Notes under the pieces: model-generated
Databases searched by the model: none
Told to the model about the DNA's origin: nothing
The model's input: the letters and a program-made list of their open reading frames with translations, nothing else
Part shown: positions 24,714 through 36,990 of the stretch, in pieces
Layout: every line of letters begins with the position of its first letter
Numbering within the stretch: the first letter of the stretch is position 1
Translations under genes and position numbers: made by a program
Origin: Tigriopus japonicus
Lineage: Eukaryota > Arthropoda > Copepoda > Harpacticoida > Harpacticidae
Direction of reading: 5' to 3'
DNA: 64,000 nucleotides
Assembly (NCBI GenBank): GCA_010645155.1
Contig: CM021314.1
Span: 780,364-844,363 of the forward strand

Positions 24714-27700
24714 CTACAACAAAAGGCACAGGGTGTTTTTAGTGGGAGACTTTAGGTCGGTTGGTGAAGATATTTGTAAACAGGGTGGAAGCAAATTTAG
24801 GGCCACTAAATTTAAGCATACGCTCGACACATTACCTACGTACGTTTTAAGAAGTCTCGAAATGCAATTTGTGTAGAGAAATTTTATTCTTGAATACCTT
24901 GTGAACAACTCACCTTTCTTTCTCGTTGGAAATATATTTTCGTAAAAATGACACAAAGTATTAATAATTATTGTAAACTTAGGCCCGTTTGGAGTTGGCT
25001 TTAAAAAAGGCGCTTCTTTCAACACTAATTTCGTCGAAACTGAGAGTGATACAACACATTTTGGTAGAGCGTGTAATTGGCTAAAATTAACTCGTCTGTT
25101 TCCGGTCCGTGAAAGCCTGAGGTGTCAGAAGAAATTAATGGGGAGCGACGCTTTAAAGCTTAAGCTAAATGAACTATTGATCGTGCCCCAAGAGACTTTG
25201 GTTAAGTGAGAGAAAGAGTGTTAAGTCAAGACATCACTAGTTTCTCGTTGGCCATATTTGAGGGCAAATTGAACTAAATTTGAACCCACGCCAACAACAA
25301 ATACCGAATTAAGGCCATCAAATTCCGGGTAAAATTTAAATTTGTCCAAAAATTAGATTGACTTGGCGTAGGCACACGCGTCACTTATTTATTTTGGCTC
25401 GGACCTATTTTATCGATCTTCTTTCACCTCGTTTGATTAACCAAAAGATATAAGATGTAATTTGTCGGTTAAAGTCAGAGTGAAAATATGACTGATATAT
25501 TCTATTACATATATTAACCCTCGACACGACAAAGTTCGGAATAGTATGGTAAAACTGAATTAGTAATGACTTTAAATTAAATGTTTTAAGATAAAGAGCC
25601 TCCTTTGAGCGTAAATGTGCTGAAATACGCATCAGTATTTTGGATTTTGATTTGAGTTTAAATTTTGATTTTGGGTTTTGATTCGAATTTGGAATCAGTA
25701 CTCCAAAAGGACCCAAAAGTTAGCCACCACCATCTCACATCTCAATGCTAACATAAAATATTTTGATTCGCGTTTAAGCCTTCCTTTATGCCAATTGTCA
25801 ACATACAACCGTTTGTTTAATTGAAGCTTGAAAAGGGCTTTTCCCACACCTGGATATAAATAGATGGCTTTAATATGACCATCTTTTCGTTTGGGTTGGA
25901 GATAAAGGTGCCATCACGTAACCTGATGAAGCTTTTGTCAAGAGATCCAATAGGGATAATTTCTTGCTGAGTAAGTCAAGCCATAATAAAGGTCAGCATC
26001 ATACTACCTTAATATGACTAATGTAGAAGCGTACACAATTGTATGAATGGGGGTGATCGAAAGACAACAATCATAAAAAAGTTAGCCAACAGTTTAATGT
26101 CTTAAGATGGGATTGGGGGAAATTAAAAAGGGTCACCAATATTTTAGACCATCACCGAACTAAGTGTGCCTAAACATTACATTAAAAGAAAATACTCACA
26201 AATTTGTTTTAACCATGTTGCAAGTGACATTACATCAATTTTCAGCTCATGTCCATATTAACGGAACTCAATTACGACAAAAACCTTTTTGGTCAATATG
26301 ATATATGAATTCGAATAGGATTGGTCCTTAAAACTGCATTTTCTCCTTTGATCATGATTTCCCGTACAGTCAGTCAAGGGATAAAATCCTTGCTTCACCA
26401 TGTTATGTCACAGCAAGATGTACATCTTTTTATTTATTCAATAGGTTCTATCTTTTGTTAGGATCAATGTGAACATTGTTTACCTGCGTCCGAATGACCA
26501 AAGTTCTTGAGTGATTCGTAAAACTCGATGCTCGTCTCTCCCAGAGGCACTAAAAAAGGAGGTTAGTACCAATTAATAATGCGTCTTGGTGCACAAACTT
26601 GAACACAAGTACAAGGGGGCATTGTTTGAGCTACATCAACCATGTGATCGGCTATAAAAGCGTTTCTGAAAGGAGTCCCTCCGACAAAACAGGGTCAGTT
26701 TAATGAAATGGGTCATTCTTGAGAGTATCAAGATTGATGCTGAGGGGAAAAAATAACGAGGTTGCTCATTAGTTCAATGAGCTCCAAGAAGAGAAATCAG
26801 CTCCCAAATTGTTATCTCGTCTCCAAACGCTAACGTACAGTAATTTTCCTTATCAGAGCCTCATCTAACCTAACATATGTAGAAAAGGTCTGCCAGAAGG
26901 CACTCAATCTTACCTTTGTCTTTGGTGAGTTTTGTGACCTCGGCGGCCATTTTATCACAGATGACTTGCAGATTATTAACATCGTTCTGAATATCTCTCA
27001 AGGATTCCTTATACTAAAATGATAAAAGAAAGAGCCGTGTCGTTAGATCCATCCGAAACTTGGTTCACCTCAAGTTGCTCGTGATTACCGAAGGTTTTGA
27101 AGTTAGCAAACTCGGGGGGAGGTAATCCGAATGAACCATAGATCGGTGATTGGCGTGCTCAATCATCTCCTTTTGGCGAAGTTTGTACTCGAGTTCTTCC
27201 ACCTCTCCTTTGACGCGTTCCAAAACTTCGGCCCGTTGGCGCAACTCTTGTTCCAATTTCAAGCGTTGCTCCATTTGATGCGACAATAGAGCTACAAATT
27301 GAAGAGGTGTACTTGAGAAAGAGAGCTCGTTTCAGTGTACAAACGTACGTATTAGAGCACAAACTCAACTCCATCCATCTTACTTGAAAAGACCTTACTA
27401 AGGACGCTCTTAGTAGTAAACTTTGTCAATCCAAGCACACGAGGCTAATAAAGGTCGGAACAAGAAGAAAACTTTGGCATTCAGATCTAAGTCCATCTGA
27501 TCCTTTTCTATTGTTCCTGTCTAAGGAGTACAACTCATTCACACAGGGAATTAGAGCTGCTCCCCAAAGTCAACTTGGAACGGGGTCAAGGGTATGTATG
27601 ATTAGGACGATTAGCAGAGGGAACATCAAGAGCGGGTTAAGTGCCTCAGGCAGGTGGTTATTGAAGCTTGGCTCCCTCACACAAAGAAATGCACACACGT

Positions 27701-29711
27701 AATAGGATTGTGCTAACCGCGAGTGAACGCCAATCGTTTCTCTTCGTCGGCAGGGTGAGAATTGTAGAGGAGAGAAGTGGCCGTTCCGTAATCAGGCTTG
27801 CCCCCGCCCAATTTGGGGTAAGGTCGGTGGTGGTACATGTTAGGCAACGAGTTGTGTAATGGCGCCACAAATGAAGAAGATGCCACTTGTTTCTCGCTGT
27901 TGTTGTTGAGTAAATGATCCAAAGCAGAGAATGTGTTCCCGCCACAATAAGTGGAACTTGGCCTTGAGCGATGACGGTGATGATTGGATGGCTCCTCGGA
28001 GGCTGCCATCTTCATATTGCCTAAGGAGGCCAGATTCAAAGAATTGGGCCGAGAGGTCTTTTTCTGCTGAGTGTGCTGAATGTTCAAGATCTTGCCACCA
28101 TCTTCATCATAATGGACTTGAACCACCGAGTTGTTGGAGATCTCCGAGGGAGAACCGAGTCGCTTGTGACGTGTGGTTATCACGCCGCCATCTTTCCCCA
28201 AAGACACCTCCAAATGCGATTCCATGCCATCCTCGGAGTTGATGGCGCTGGTGGCATAACGCAATTCTTGTCCATCGGCACTGAGTTCAAGGCCACCCGA
28301 GCCATCCTTGAGAATCTTGACAATGTCGCTGGGCGACGAATCGCCAGTGATCACATTCGAGTTATCCAACGTCAGTTCGGCCGGGAAATCCGCCCCAAGG
28401 TCATGGCTGATCTTAAAGGGCGCGAAAGGCTGGATATGGGCATTGAGAGTGATTCGACTCGAACTGGGCGACAGCCTTGGAATGATTGGCTCCGTGTTGG
28501 ACTTGATCAAACCCGCCTCTTTGGGCGGTTTGGGCGCCGCAGGGCTGCCACAAGATCGACTCTCCGAGCAGCACAGAGTACAATGGCGCTTTTTGAGCAA
28601 CATCCGATTGACACTCGATGAAGCCGAGGAGCTACTAGGACCCGTCTTGTTGGTATCACTCATTGTCTGATAAAACTCCTTTCTTCTAGCAAAGAGCTTC
28701 CGGAAAGGGTTTTCGGGACAGTCATTGGATTGCCGATGCGAATGCATTGACCCGGATGACGATTTGGGTGGGTAGAAATAGGTCGAGGTGGTGGATTGTC
28801 GACGCTCCATCACGCATGGAAATTCCGTGGGGCTGACCGTGATGGAGTTGCATTTCAGTGTGGTGAAGGAAGTGGTCACCAATGGAACCACCTCATCCAG
28901 ATCGTTTCGTCCCAACACCTTCACCTCTCCATGAGATAAGGTCGCCGTACTCAATGAACACATGCTCTGTCCACTCTGACTACTATTCTCGACGTCCTCG
29001 TTCAGGTTGACAACGTCGACCTCGTTGTCCACCTCGTTATCGTTGTGGTTGTTAATGTTACGATGATTATTGTTGTTGTCCAGCATGGCTTCATCATAGT
29101 CGTTGGGATTGGACCCAGGATCGAAGTCAAACAATGCCGCAGACACACTTGACGTCCGTCCAAGGATCAGGATATCGTTATCCGAAGAATGAGGAGAGTT
29201 GTTGATAAATAAGGTTGGTAAGGCCATCGGTGGACTGTCTGGGGTTATGACCACCTTGGGCAAGTCTATGGTACTCATGTGATTGTCATTTTGGAGCTCG
29301 GGTATCACTGGATGGTACGTAATGGAGTGATCGGGATGGATCGAGCCATTGCTACTAATGCTGTCACCAATCCCGACATTACCGGCTAAAGACGACACAG
29401 AACTGCGCCTACCTTGTAAAGAAAACCGCCGATTCAGCGATCCGGTCCTAAGCCGATCGGATTCTTTGGCCAAGACATCCACACAATGATTACGATCGGC
29501 TCCATGCTAGAAAACGAAATCACAATCGCTTACACCACGTTTCTTGGAACTGATCTCGATTTTCTGGAATCACCCACGGGTTAGTAGTGGTTAATTATTT
29601 TACCTTTGAAATGCACTCCTTGACAAACTCATCAGGGACGATTGGGTAAGTTGCTTTGAGCTCATGAAGCAACTTCATGTATTGAATATTCTCGGTCAGT
29701 TCACTCGTCAT
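24367..29711 (-). CDS. Tab2: TAB2/TAB3 orthologue: TAK1-binding, K63-ubiquitin-sensing adaptor
   Basis: Six minus-strand exons: 29711-29604, 29506-27718, 27291-27089, 27013-26914, 26549-26484 and 24713-24367. All phases agree and give 870 residues. The N-terminus is a CUE domain split by intron 1 ([23 protein letters not shown], then [18 protein letters not shown]). A long low-complexity Ser/Asn/His-rich middle follows, then a coiled coil beginning [19 protein letters not shown], a helical segment, and an NZF zinc finger [20 protein letters not shown] with the ubiquitin-contacting Thr-Phe. In known TAB2/3 the CUE and NZF domains bind ubiquitin chains and the C-terminal region binds TAK1, linking receptor signalling to JNK and NF-kB kinases in the cytoplasm. 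Odd points: about 86 Ser/Lys/Pro-rich residues follow the zinc finger, where vertebrate proteins end soon after it, and the exon-2 donor is GTTAGC rather than GTAAG/GTGAG. Confidence 0.93.
26484..26549 (-). CDS. Tab2: TAB2 exon 5: short linker with FY motif
   Basis: A 66-base micro-exon between acceptor CTTTTTTAG and donor GTAAAC. It reads [20 protein letters not shown], comparable with the NFYDNIGF stretch of vertebrate TAB2/3. It starts and ends in phase 1. Confidence 0.78.
26914..27013 (-). CDS. Tab2: TAB2 exon 4: second helical segment
   Basis: Acceptor CATTTTAG, donor GTAAGA, 33 codons plus one base. [20 protein letters not shown] corresponds to the vertebrate LRSCNRQLQIDIDCL region just before the TAK1-binding part. 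Confidence 0.82.
27089..27291 (-). CDS. Tab2: TAB2 exon 3: coiled coil
   Basis: Acceptor TTTGTAG. It encodes [18 protein letters not shown] followed by a heptad-rich helix, then [16 protein letters not shown]. The donor GTAATC (phase 0) is preferred over the later GAG-GTGAAC, since only the former keeps exon 4 open. Confidence 0.83.
27718..29506 (-). CDS. Tab2: TAB2 exon 2: CUE helix 3 and long disordered region
   Basis: Acceptor TTTTCTAG followed by CATGGAGCC. It starts [18 protein letters not shown], completing the CUE domain, and then carries ~570 residues rich in Ser, Asn, His and Asp without other domains. It ends ...KRLAFTR in phase 1 before GTTAGC. Splicing here is supported because the next frame codon is a stop (TAG) and the next exon restores the conserved ALL-x-HQ start of the coiled coil. 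Confidence 0.88.
29604..29711 (-). CDS. Tab2: TAB2 exon 1: first half of CUE domain
   Basis: ATG at 29711-29709 begins [20 protein letters not shown], with no upstream in-frame coding sign. Thirty-six codons end in phase 0 at AAG before the donor GTAAAA. The segment covers CUE helix 1 and the P-x-V-P turn. Confidence 0.88.
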
Positions 29712-30649
29712 GTTGGTTCAACACTGGATTCATTCAGGACATTTCTCACCAACACCAAATTGACATATCAGACATGATGAATCCAACACCCTGAAACAGA
29801 TTAGCACGGCTGCAAAACCACTTTTTTCAATTATTTCCAGACGCCAGTCAAGGAACAATCCGGTCCTTACTCAGTGAAGTTGGCCAATTTCACCGTGTAC
29901 TTTGGTCACTACTCAATACAAGAAAATCTAACTTGGGCCCAAATCATGACAACGGGTAAATGGGTGAGTGGGTGGGTGGGTGTCGAGGTTGGGCAGCCCT
30001 CGCTTTCCCCACCGTCCCCCTCAAGTACGTAAGACATTCACGATTCCCTTGGCCTCTCACTCTCGTTCGTTCAAGCTTAAGGAAGAAGGACAGAAAGACA
30101 GACAGACCTCTGCTCTATCCTTCTTCCTCGAACTCGCTCAGCCTCAAACAACTTCATTGAGTTTGAGTGTGGAAAGCACCTATGGAGGCGAGTTCCAGCT
30201 CGGCCCGGAACATTCTCCGCGGGATTTTCTGACTTGAATGGATCGAATTGGCGATTGCTTGGGCGGAAAGGAATCCGTGTTGACCGGGTCGGAATAACCA
30301 GGAGAAAGCAGCACTGGTGGATGGAGGTGGTGTTATCTTTGTTAGCCGAGTGGTCAGAGCCCCAAAGTACTAGGTGGCAAGGAGTATACATACGACATAC
30401 GAGCACACACGTAAGCTCGTACAGTACTACCTAGGACGTGTGAGGAGCAAGAAGGTACGAAAGAGAGAGAGAGAGAGAGAGGGATGTGATTCTCTCTCGA
30501 TGCACTTATAGGGCATGCCGTGTAAAACTGAGCTAAGAAGGCGTTTTCAGCTTTAAAAAAATAGCTGAACCCACACCCTTTATCATCGATTTACCTGTGG
30601 TTTCTATTGATGACTAACCTCATAGAATAAATGGTCTCTGGAACTTTGA

Positions 30650-30791
30650 CCACATTGACTTGTTTCCCAGCAATCTTAGAATTCAAAGTCAGTAACTTTA
30701 ACGAATCAAATTGTCATCTACCACATTGACTTGTTTCCCAGCAATCTTAGAATTCAAAGTCAGTAACTTTAACGAATCAAATTGTCATCTA
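30650..30791. repeat. perfect tandem duplication, 2 x 71 bp
   Basis: Positions 30650-30720 and 30721-30791 are identical over 71 bases. The unit begins CCACATTGACTTGTTTCCCA and ends TTGTCATCTA. Zero differences means either a very recent duplication or an assembly join artefact. Confidence 0.95.
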
Positions 30792-30984
30792 AATTGCGCT
30801 ATTCGGACTTGCTTTTTCGAGGAAAACAATGACATTAAGTACGGTTGGGAGAGGAGAAGTATAAGATCTTAAATTAGTCGTTGTTCATACTACATTTGAG
30901 TCAAAGTTGAGGTATAAGAGGGTAAAAATGGCAATGACTTGGTTTCATAATATAAATGATATAAAATATTTCTATTACAGATGT

Positions 30985-31060
30985 CATTCTTTGTTTTAGT
31001 TAAAATGACATTCCAGTGCATAACTTTTTCTTTGTCCGCTTTTTAATGGCGCACCCTGTA
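30985..31060. mobile_element. lone mariner-type terminal end
   Basis: GCGCACCCTGTA at 31049-31060, whose reverse complement is TACAGGGTGCGCCATTAAAA, is the typical outer end of mariner-family elements, including the TA target. No opposite end or transposase is recognisable nearby, so this is probably a relic. Confidence 0.35.
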
Positions 31061-34000
31061 TCCATACGTCGAAAGAAGGAAGGAACATCGCGAGATGGAC
31101 AAAGTGGGTGACGGCCATGACTTTGGCCGTCGAGGACACTCGACGTTCAAAAGACACAGAAATTTTGAGGGTTCCAGAGATTTTCCGGCCATTCATACTC
31201 ATTTTCACTTACTACACACTGTGCGTGTCTACAGTACGGTAGGACGGATTGATCGCACGGGAATGGTCCGTGCACAGTGTGTCCTTTAAATAATCGGTTT
31301 ATTTTCCGCCCCTTTTCCTTCTAAGCACTATCATTCCCAAAGGCTGATTATCACACGTATCTCGAGGACAGAATTCTTGGACAATTTCATCTCAGATAGT
31401 TCTGAACTTTGACCCTGAAATCACCATTATTCCAAAGAAGAGATGACCACAATGAGGAATCAAATCGACAAATAAAAATACAAGGACAAATAGATCCGGA
31501 ATGGTCAAGACGAAAAGTGAGTTTGCATTGTCGGATGTACTCAGAAAAGCGGAAAAAAGGATGTCATTTCTGAAATTGCAGCGATTGCGTCGAGAACGAG
31601 GAATTCGATTCATGATTCTCAACACAAGAAAATCTCCAAAGAAACGACTGTCTTGCTAAAGAGAAACGAACGAGGCAAACGACTCCCTCGCTGGCTAAGC
31701 TATCTCATTCTTGAACGAATGAAGTTTTGTTTATTTATAAAACGAATGAAGAAGAGGAACAAGAAAAAACGATAACGGATATCCTGGCGCAGTTTATTCT
31801 GATGAAGAAAAGAGAAATTCCAAATTAGAGACGAAAACCTCATTCAACTTTGGTGGCAAGCTCCAAAATATTTGCCGACGACCATCCACTTGGAACCTAT
31901 TAACACGGTAAATATTGATTCTTCTAATTATTAATTTCTCGGAAACACTGACCAAGGCCAGCCATTCCTTCCAATTATAGATTGAAGGATGGTTTCATTC
32001 CTTTAGGCAATTAGATTTTTTTTCTGATAAGATAACAACACTCGTCTCACGAGGACAAGACAACATCTGGTTCCTTCCATGTCGGACCATATTAGTGAAT
32101 AATAATGGGTCCAATATGAAGATTCTAAATTAGGTTGTGGAACATATTGTTTCGGAGAAACTTTCTTTGTTTTCCTCATTTTTGAGAGGGAGAGAAAGGA
32201 ATACTTAGTAAAGTTATATCGGCATCCAAATCAGGCGATCCAACGTAAATTTGAAATGGATGTTTATTCTCATAATTTGATTTAGTAAATTGAATCTTTC
32301 CAGAGAAGTATCAGATTCAGGGAACATCGTACAATAATAAAAGGACGTTGGGAACCACTCTCTAAAAGCGTTCCAATCTCAAAACGTGGGCGAGAGCCAA
32401 CCAAATTGGCCATAAATATGTCAATTTAAGAGTACTAAAATCCCGGCTGAATCAAGGACTTCTCGACAGTTTAAGAATGCTATAAATGTTCTGAACCGAA
32501 CATGGATTGAAAATGAGACGCGGTTGGACCGAAACAATCTATTTCTTGGGTGGTGGCACAAGAACTTCATAACACAATTCTCGCTCGAAAATAAGCCAGG
32601 TGAATTGAGTGTCGCCAGAAATCCTTTCTCACTTGCAGCTCTCTCTCTCTTTCTCAAGGGAAATTTCTCTAGTAGGCAAGAGACACTCTCTCACTCACAC
32701 ACTCACATACCTATATACGTACATACTCAGTTTGAATTGGGGAAAATCCCCAAGACAACTTCGGTGGACTCAGGAGTGCTTTGAAGACAATTGCTTCGCA
32801 ATTTGGAATTGTTTTCCAAGTTCATTGGGATGAGAACGTTTAAGTTCGACACCTGCGTTTTTAGGGAAGAGACGAGTAAAGATTGAGAAACAACCACCCC
32901 GTCAAGTGTAAAAGGGGAACCCTGATCCCGTTAACACCTTGTTTCAGAAGATGCAAGAAGCAGAAAATTGATTTCCCTGGCCATCAAGCCGCGATGGAAG
33001 CGGCGACTAAGAGGGCCACAAAGATGTCCAAAATGAGGGACCAACGAAAATCCACCAAATCAGACATGAGAGAGAAAAAAGTGAGGACAAACCCCGAAAG
33101 AGGAAGAACAAGCTTCCAATCGCCTTGGACAAATTGCATTTCACCTTTGAAGAGGAGCTAATATTGATTGCTTGAGAATTGGACCATGGGGCTTTGGTTC
33201 CTTAAGCCTGAGATGGTTGGTAGTACAAGCTTGGCTGAAGAAACGCTCTTTGATGGGCATTTCTCACCTTTTCCTCAACCAACGATGAATAAATGAGGTT
33301 CTTTTATCCCTTTATTTTCTATCAATTGGGAACAAAAAGACTCAATTCATATCAACGTTTGTAGTACTTCCAGATGACTTAGAGCCAACACTTCTAGAAA
33401 TTTTCAATTTCATTTGAAATCGCTTTCTCTGGTGTTGATATCCCCATCCAAGTCAAAAGTGGTCGATGATCGAAAATCATTGAACATCTTTGAACTTGGC
33501 CGTCCATTTGCAAATCTGATTTTGAGAAAACAACAAACAGTTTCCTATAAGAAAACAGGAAACCTGCCTTCTCAGAGGTAAGGCAATAAACGCAATCAAA
33601 ACGAAACAAACTAATTTACTTCTTAGGACATACATCAAATCCATGCAAGATTGAAGAGTTTTCGAGCACCCAGAAATGATCCAGTTTTTCTCCACGAGCT
33701 TTGAATACGGAAGAGGAATTTTCGAGCGAACAAATCATTCATCGGTATTCAAAAGCAATTAAATTGCTATGGAAGCAAAGTAGCTCAGCTTTATAAAGCC
33801 ATAAAATTTGACAATCCTCCAAGAGGAAAATAAGATCAAAATTAAATGTTTTTAGGATAATGATGTTATATGCATTCACGGATTGATCTGTTACGATTAG
33901 TGCATCAAGAGCAATTCCCCTCCATTGTGAAGGAATCTAGCCTCGGCATTTTGGGCAATTTCCATAATTCGCTCCTTGTCGACGAATCCAACTCATGTTG

Positions 34001-34818
34001 AAGCTAAATTCCTGGTCACTGAACCAAATGTGTGGCACCTCACCTTCTTTAGCAATATTACCCTTTTGGGTGGTATCAGATTGCTTTAACGCAATTCTGA
34101 GACGGATCTTTGATCTCCAATTCCAAAAGGATCCGACCATGTTTTCACGGGCTCTAGAGGTCGCAATGAAGCAATGAAGGAAGGCCTTGAAGGTCGTCTT
34201 GATGGTTTGTTTGGCCTCACTCACGCTCAAACGCCAATGAACATCATCATTCAACGACGTCGAGACCTCAGACGTTCGTTCTAGCCACGTACGTACTGTA
34301 TTGTCCTACACTGAGAATGATTGGGGAGCACCTTTCTGGCAAGTATGCACGTAAACTAAGCTAAGAATCTCTAAGCTCAGTAAGTAAGTAAATTTCAACT
34401 GAGGGCTATAAACTTAGGATTAGCAACTAAGCCATGGCCCCTCAAAATGGGAACTAAAATGGCCAGTAAACTGAACAAAAGGGGTATATAATAAGGCCAA
34501 TGGTCTGCGCATTTCTTTCGTTGATTTGGGGTCATTTTTCGAAGAGGACTTCATCAAATTAGAAGCATTTCTTCTCGTCAGAAGTGAGTCCAAAATGTTT
34601 TGCTCTTTTCTGCTTTGAGTTCAAAAATTTAATTTTCGATTTTATTTCGTTGGGCCAATTTCAATGTGTAATAAGTGCTCAAAAATAAAACAAAAGTAAG
34701 CACCTAAATGTTATTAACAACTAAAAATGTAAAATAAACCGGTTTTCTGTCCTAATTCTTATTTGCTAGAAATGTACACCCCAAAACATTACAAGCATCA
34801 TTGCTATCGCACTATCCT

Positions 34819-35204
34819 AGAGCATGTTCAACATGGGTGCGATATGTGTTTTGAGCATGGTTCAACTGTCAACACGAGGACTGCAATTGAGGCGGTCAGT
34901 TTTTTGGGGGAAGCCAATATGGGTCAAAATGTGACCATAATTCCAACTTGCGTGAGGAGCAGCCTGTGNNNNNNNNNNNNNNNNNNNNNNNNNNNNNNNN
35001 NNNNNNNNNNNNNNNNNNNNNNNNNNNNNNNNNNNNNNNNNNNNNNNNNNNNNNAGAGCATGTTCAACATGGGTGCGATATGTGTTTTGAGTATGGTTCA
35101 ACTGTCAACATGAGGAGCGCAATTGAGGCGGTCAGTTTTTGGGGGGAAGCCAATATGGGTCAAAATGTGACCATAATTCCAACTTGCGTGAGGAGCAGCC
35201 TGTG
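34819..35204. repeat. tandem duplication interrupted by the assembly gap
   Basis: The 150 bases before the gap (34819-34968) match the 150 bases after it (35055-35204) with only about five differences; both begin AGAGCATGTTCAACATGGGT and end GAGGAGCAGCCTGTG. If the gap length is right, the repeat unit is 236 bp. The true copy number is unknown. Confidence 0.9.
34969..35054. other. assembly gap, 86 N
   Basis: A run of 86 undetermined bases inside a tandem repeat, which is the likely reason the assembly failed here. Open frames reported across it are meaningless. Confidence 0.99.
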
Positions 35205-35655
35205 CCCACCTCAAAATATTCCATAACATGTACGAAGATACGTGGCTTGTACCCGCAGTTTGAAGTTTGTGTAAGGGATTTTGGAACCATATTTCTCCAA
35301 TATCAAGCACAGACACAATGTGTTCCAAAATACACAGAAAATGTAATGATATCTTCTAGAAAACTTCAAATCGATTCAAACCCACCAGATTCTAAGACTT
35401 CATATTATGGTATTTTTCTGTGATTGGTATTTAGGAGAGTCCGACGTTTTAGGTTGTTTTGAAACACCCTGCACAGTTTATCCCGGCCTTCCACAAGACT
35501 TTCGTCAGTAATTTAGGCAATATGGATTTTCTATAGTTAGACAACCTGGGGTATTCACTCGCAAAGTTATTTCAAGTTCATACAACAAAGATTACTCATG
35601 GAGCGTTGATGAAAGAAGAAGGTTTTTAGTGAACTTCATGGAGGATTGTCGAATT

Positions 35656-36990
35656 CAGGGCTTCCCGAATTAATTCAAATTTCGAAAATTTGGATTAGGG
35701 ATTCATCCACTTAAATGGATTAATTTTTGAAATAATTGATAAACCAACGAAAATCCAAGTCTTTGGTTTAGCGATAACAAGATCACAGAAAATGTCTTCA
35801 AATAATGTTGATGTTAAAGCAGATTGACGAAATTTTAAGATGAAAAACATAAATGAGGCATAAATGCAACTTTTTTTCTTTCTGAAGTTTTAAGTTTTGT
35901 GAAAAGCTCCAAGATTTAGCATCAATCTTGACTTAAGAAATCACCTCTGTCAATTGTTGAAAAGTTTTCGGAAGCACAGTCTACACATAATTAACTGGGA
36001 CAATCACAAAAGATTTATCAATGCGCCCAACAAATAATTATTTACTAAGCAACTATCAAATATGCAACAGCACAAGGGCTCCTTCAATTTGAGTGAAGCA
36101 TCAAACCGTCAAAACAGAGATGGCATTCAAGATGAACAAAAATGATAAAATTATACAATTTTGTTTCGAATGCTCTGATTGTGAAGAGGAAAAGCCCATA
36201 GATGGATTAAGGCTTAATTGTAAAATGATTGATTTACCAATGAAAAAGCATTACGATAACAAGATCGTTGGAACTGTCTGCTAACAAATTTGACGTTAGA
36301 GAAGATTGACAAAATTGTAGAAACAAAAGATTAAATTTTGCCCTCATATTACTTCACTTTTTTATGTTTTTTGACAAGCTTTAAAAATTGTATTAAATAT
36401 TATATTTTAGATATCAAATAATTAATTTAAACATTAGATTTTTCATTGAGTTTTCCACTATTACCATCTTATCTACTCCAATCTTGTACATGTATAATCT
36501 AGAGACGAAATTTCATGCAAGTTAACAAATGAGTTTTGAAACCATCCAGAAAATCATGAAATTTTAGACTGAAAGGAAATTGACGATAGATTGTGAACGC
36601 AAAAAACATCATGCACCATAAAAACAGGCAAATAAAAAAATTGACTTTGATTTCTTACTAAATATTAATTTCAATATTAAATATAATTTAAATATTACAT
36701 TTCTCATCATGAGTCATTAAAGATCCTACTAATCATTAACATTGGTTCATAAATCCAAAATTCATTTTGGAAGGATGATTGCACAATGCACCTATGTTTG
36801 GTTCATAGGTCTTTTGGAATCTTCAGTTTCAAGCTTTTTTGGGAGAAATTTTATGACTTGATAACACAAAAAAACAACAAAAAAGCATTCTTTTAATTAT
36901 GTTCGATTAATCCGTCTGACAAAATGGATTAACGGATCAATCCTCTTCCAATGTATTAACCGATTTATCCGTTAATCCAAGGAAGCCCTA
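35656..36990. mobile_element. hAT-type element, non-autonomous, 1.3 kb
   Basis: The left end CAGGGCTTCCCGAATTAAT and the right end ATTAATCC...GGAAGCCCTA (right part: GTTAATCCAAGGAAGCCCTA) are inverted repeats of about 10 bp with similar subterminal GGATTAA motifs. Flanks are GTCGAATT and GTCGAAGC, six of eight identical, consistent with an aged 8-bp target duplication. The inside is very AT-rich with internally repeated GATAACAAGATC and AGATTGAC-AAATT segments near 35780 and 36250, and has no transposase frame. Confidence 0.6.

Larger units (their letters stand above)
29712..34818. other. TAB2 5' flank and intergenic region, no supported gene
   Basis: The first ~800 bases upstream of the TAB2 ATG are comparatively GC-rich and include a (GA) run at about 30462-30481 which could be promoter-linked; no TATA box was assigned. 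Further on are a perfect 71-bp tandem duplication and a lone mariner-type end. A Lys/Arg-rich open segment at 32945-33160 (+), preceded by the acceptor-like TTGTTTCAG, and overlapping small frames at 33394-33695 and 33937-34254 (-) have no recognised domain. Confidence 0.45.

Noticed and set aside
27931..28670. Plus-strand open frames of 103-182 codons
   Set aside because: Antisense shadows of TAB2 exon 2; the minus strand carries the continuous 589-codon frame and domain continuity.
33937..34254. Minus-strand frame with IWFSDQEFSF, reminiscent of a mariner catalytic motif
   Set aside because: Only this short resemblance; no terminal repeats, no second or third catalytic motif nearby.
34763..35328. 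Open frames across the N gap
   Set aside because: They contain undetermined bases and arise from a duplicated noncoding segment.
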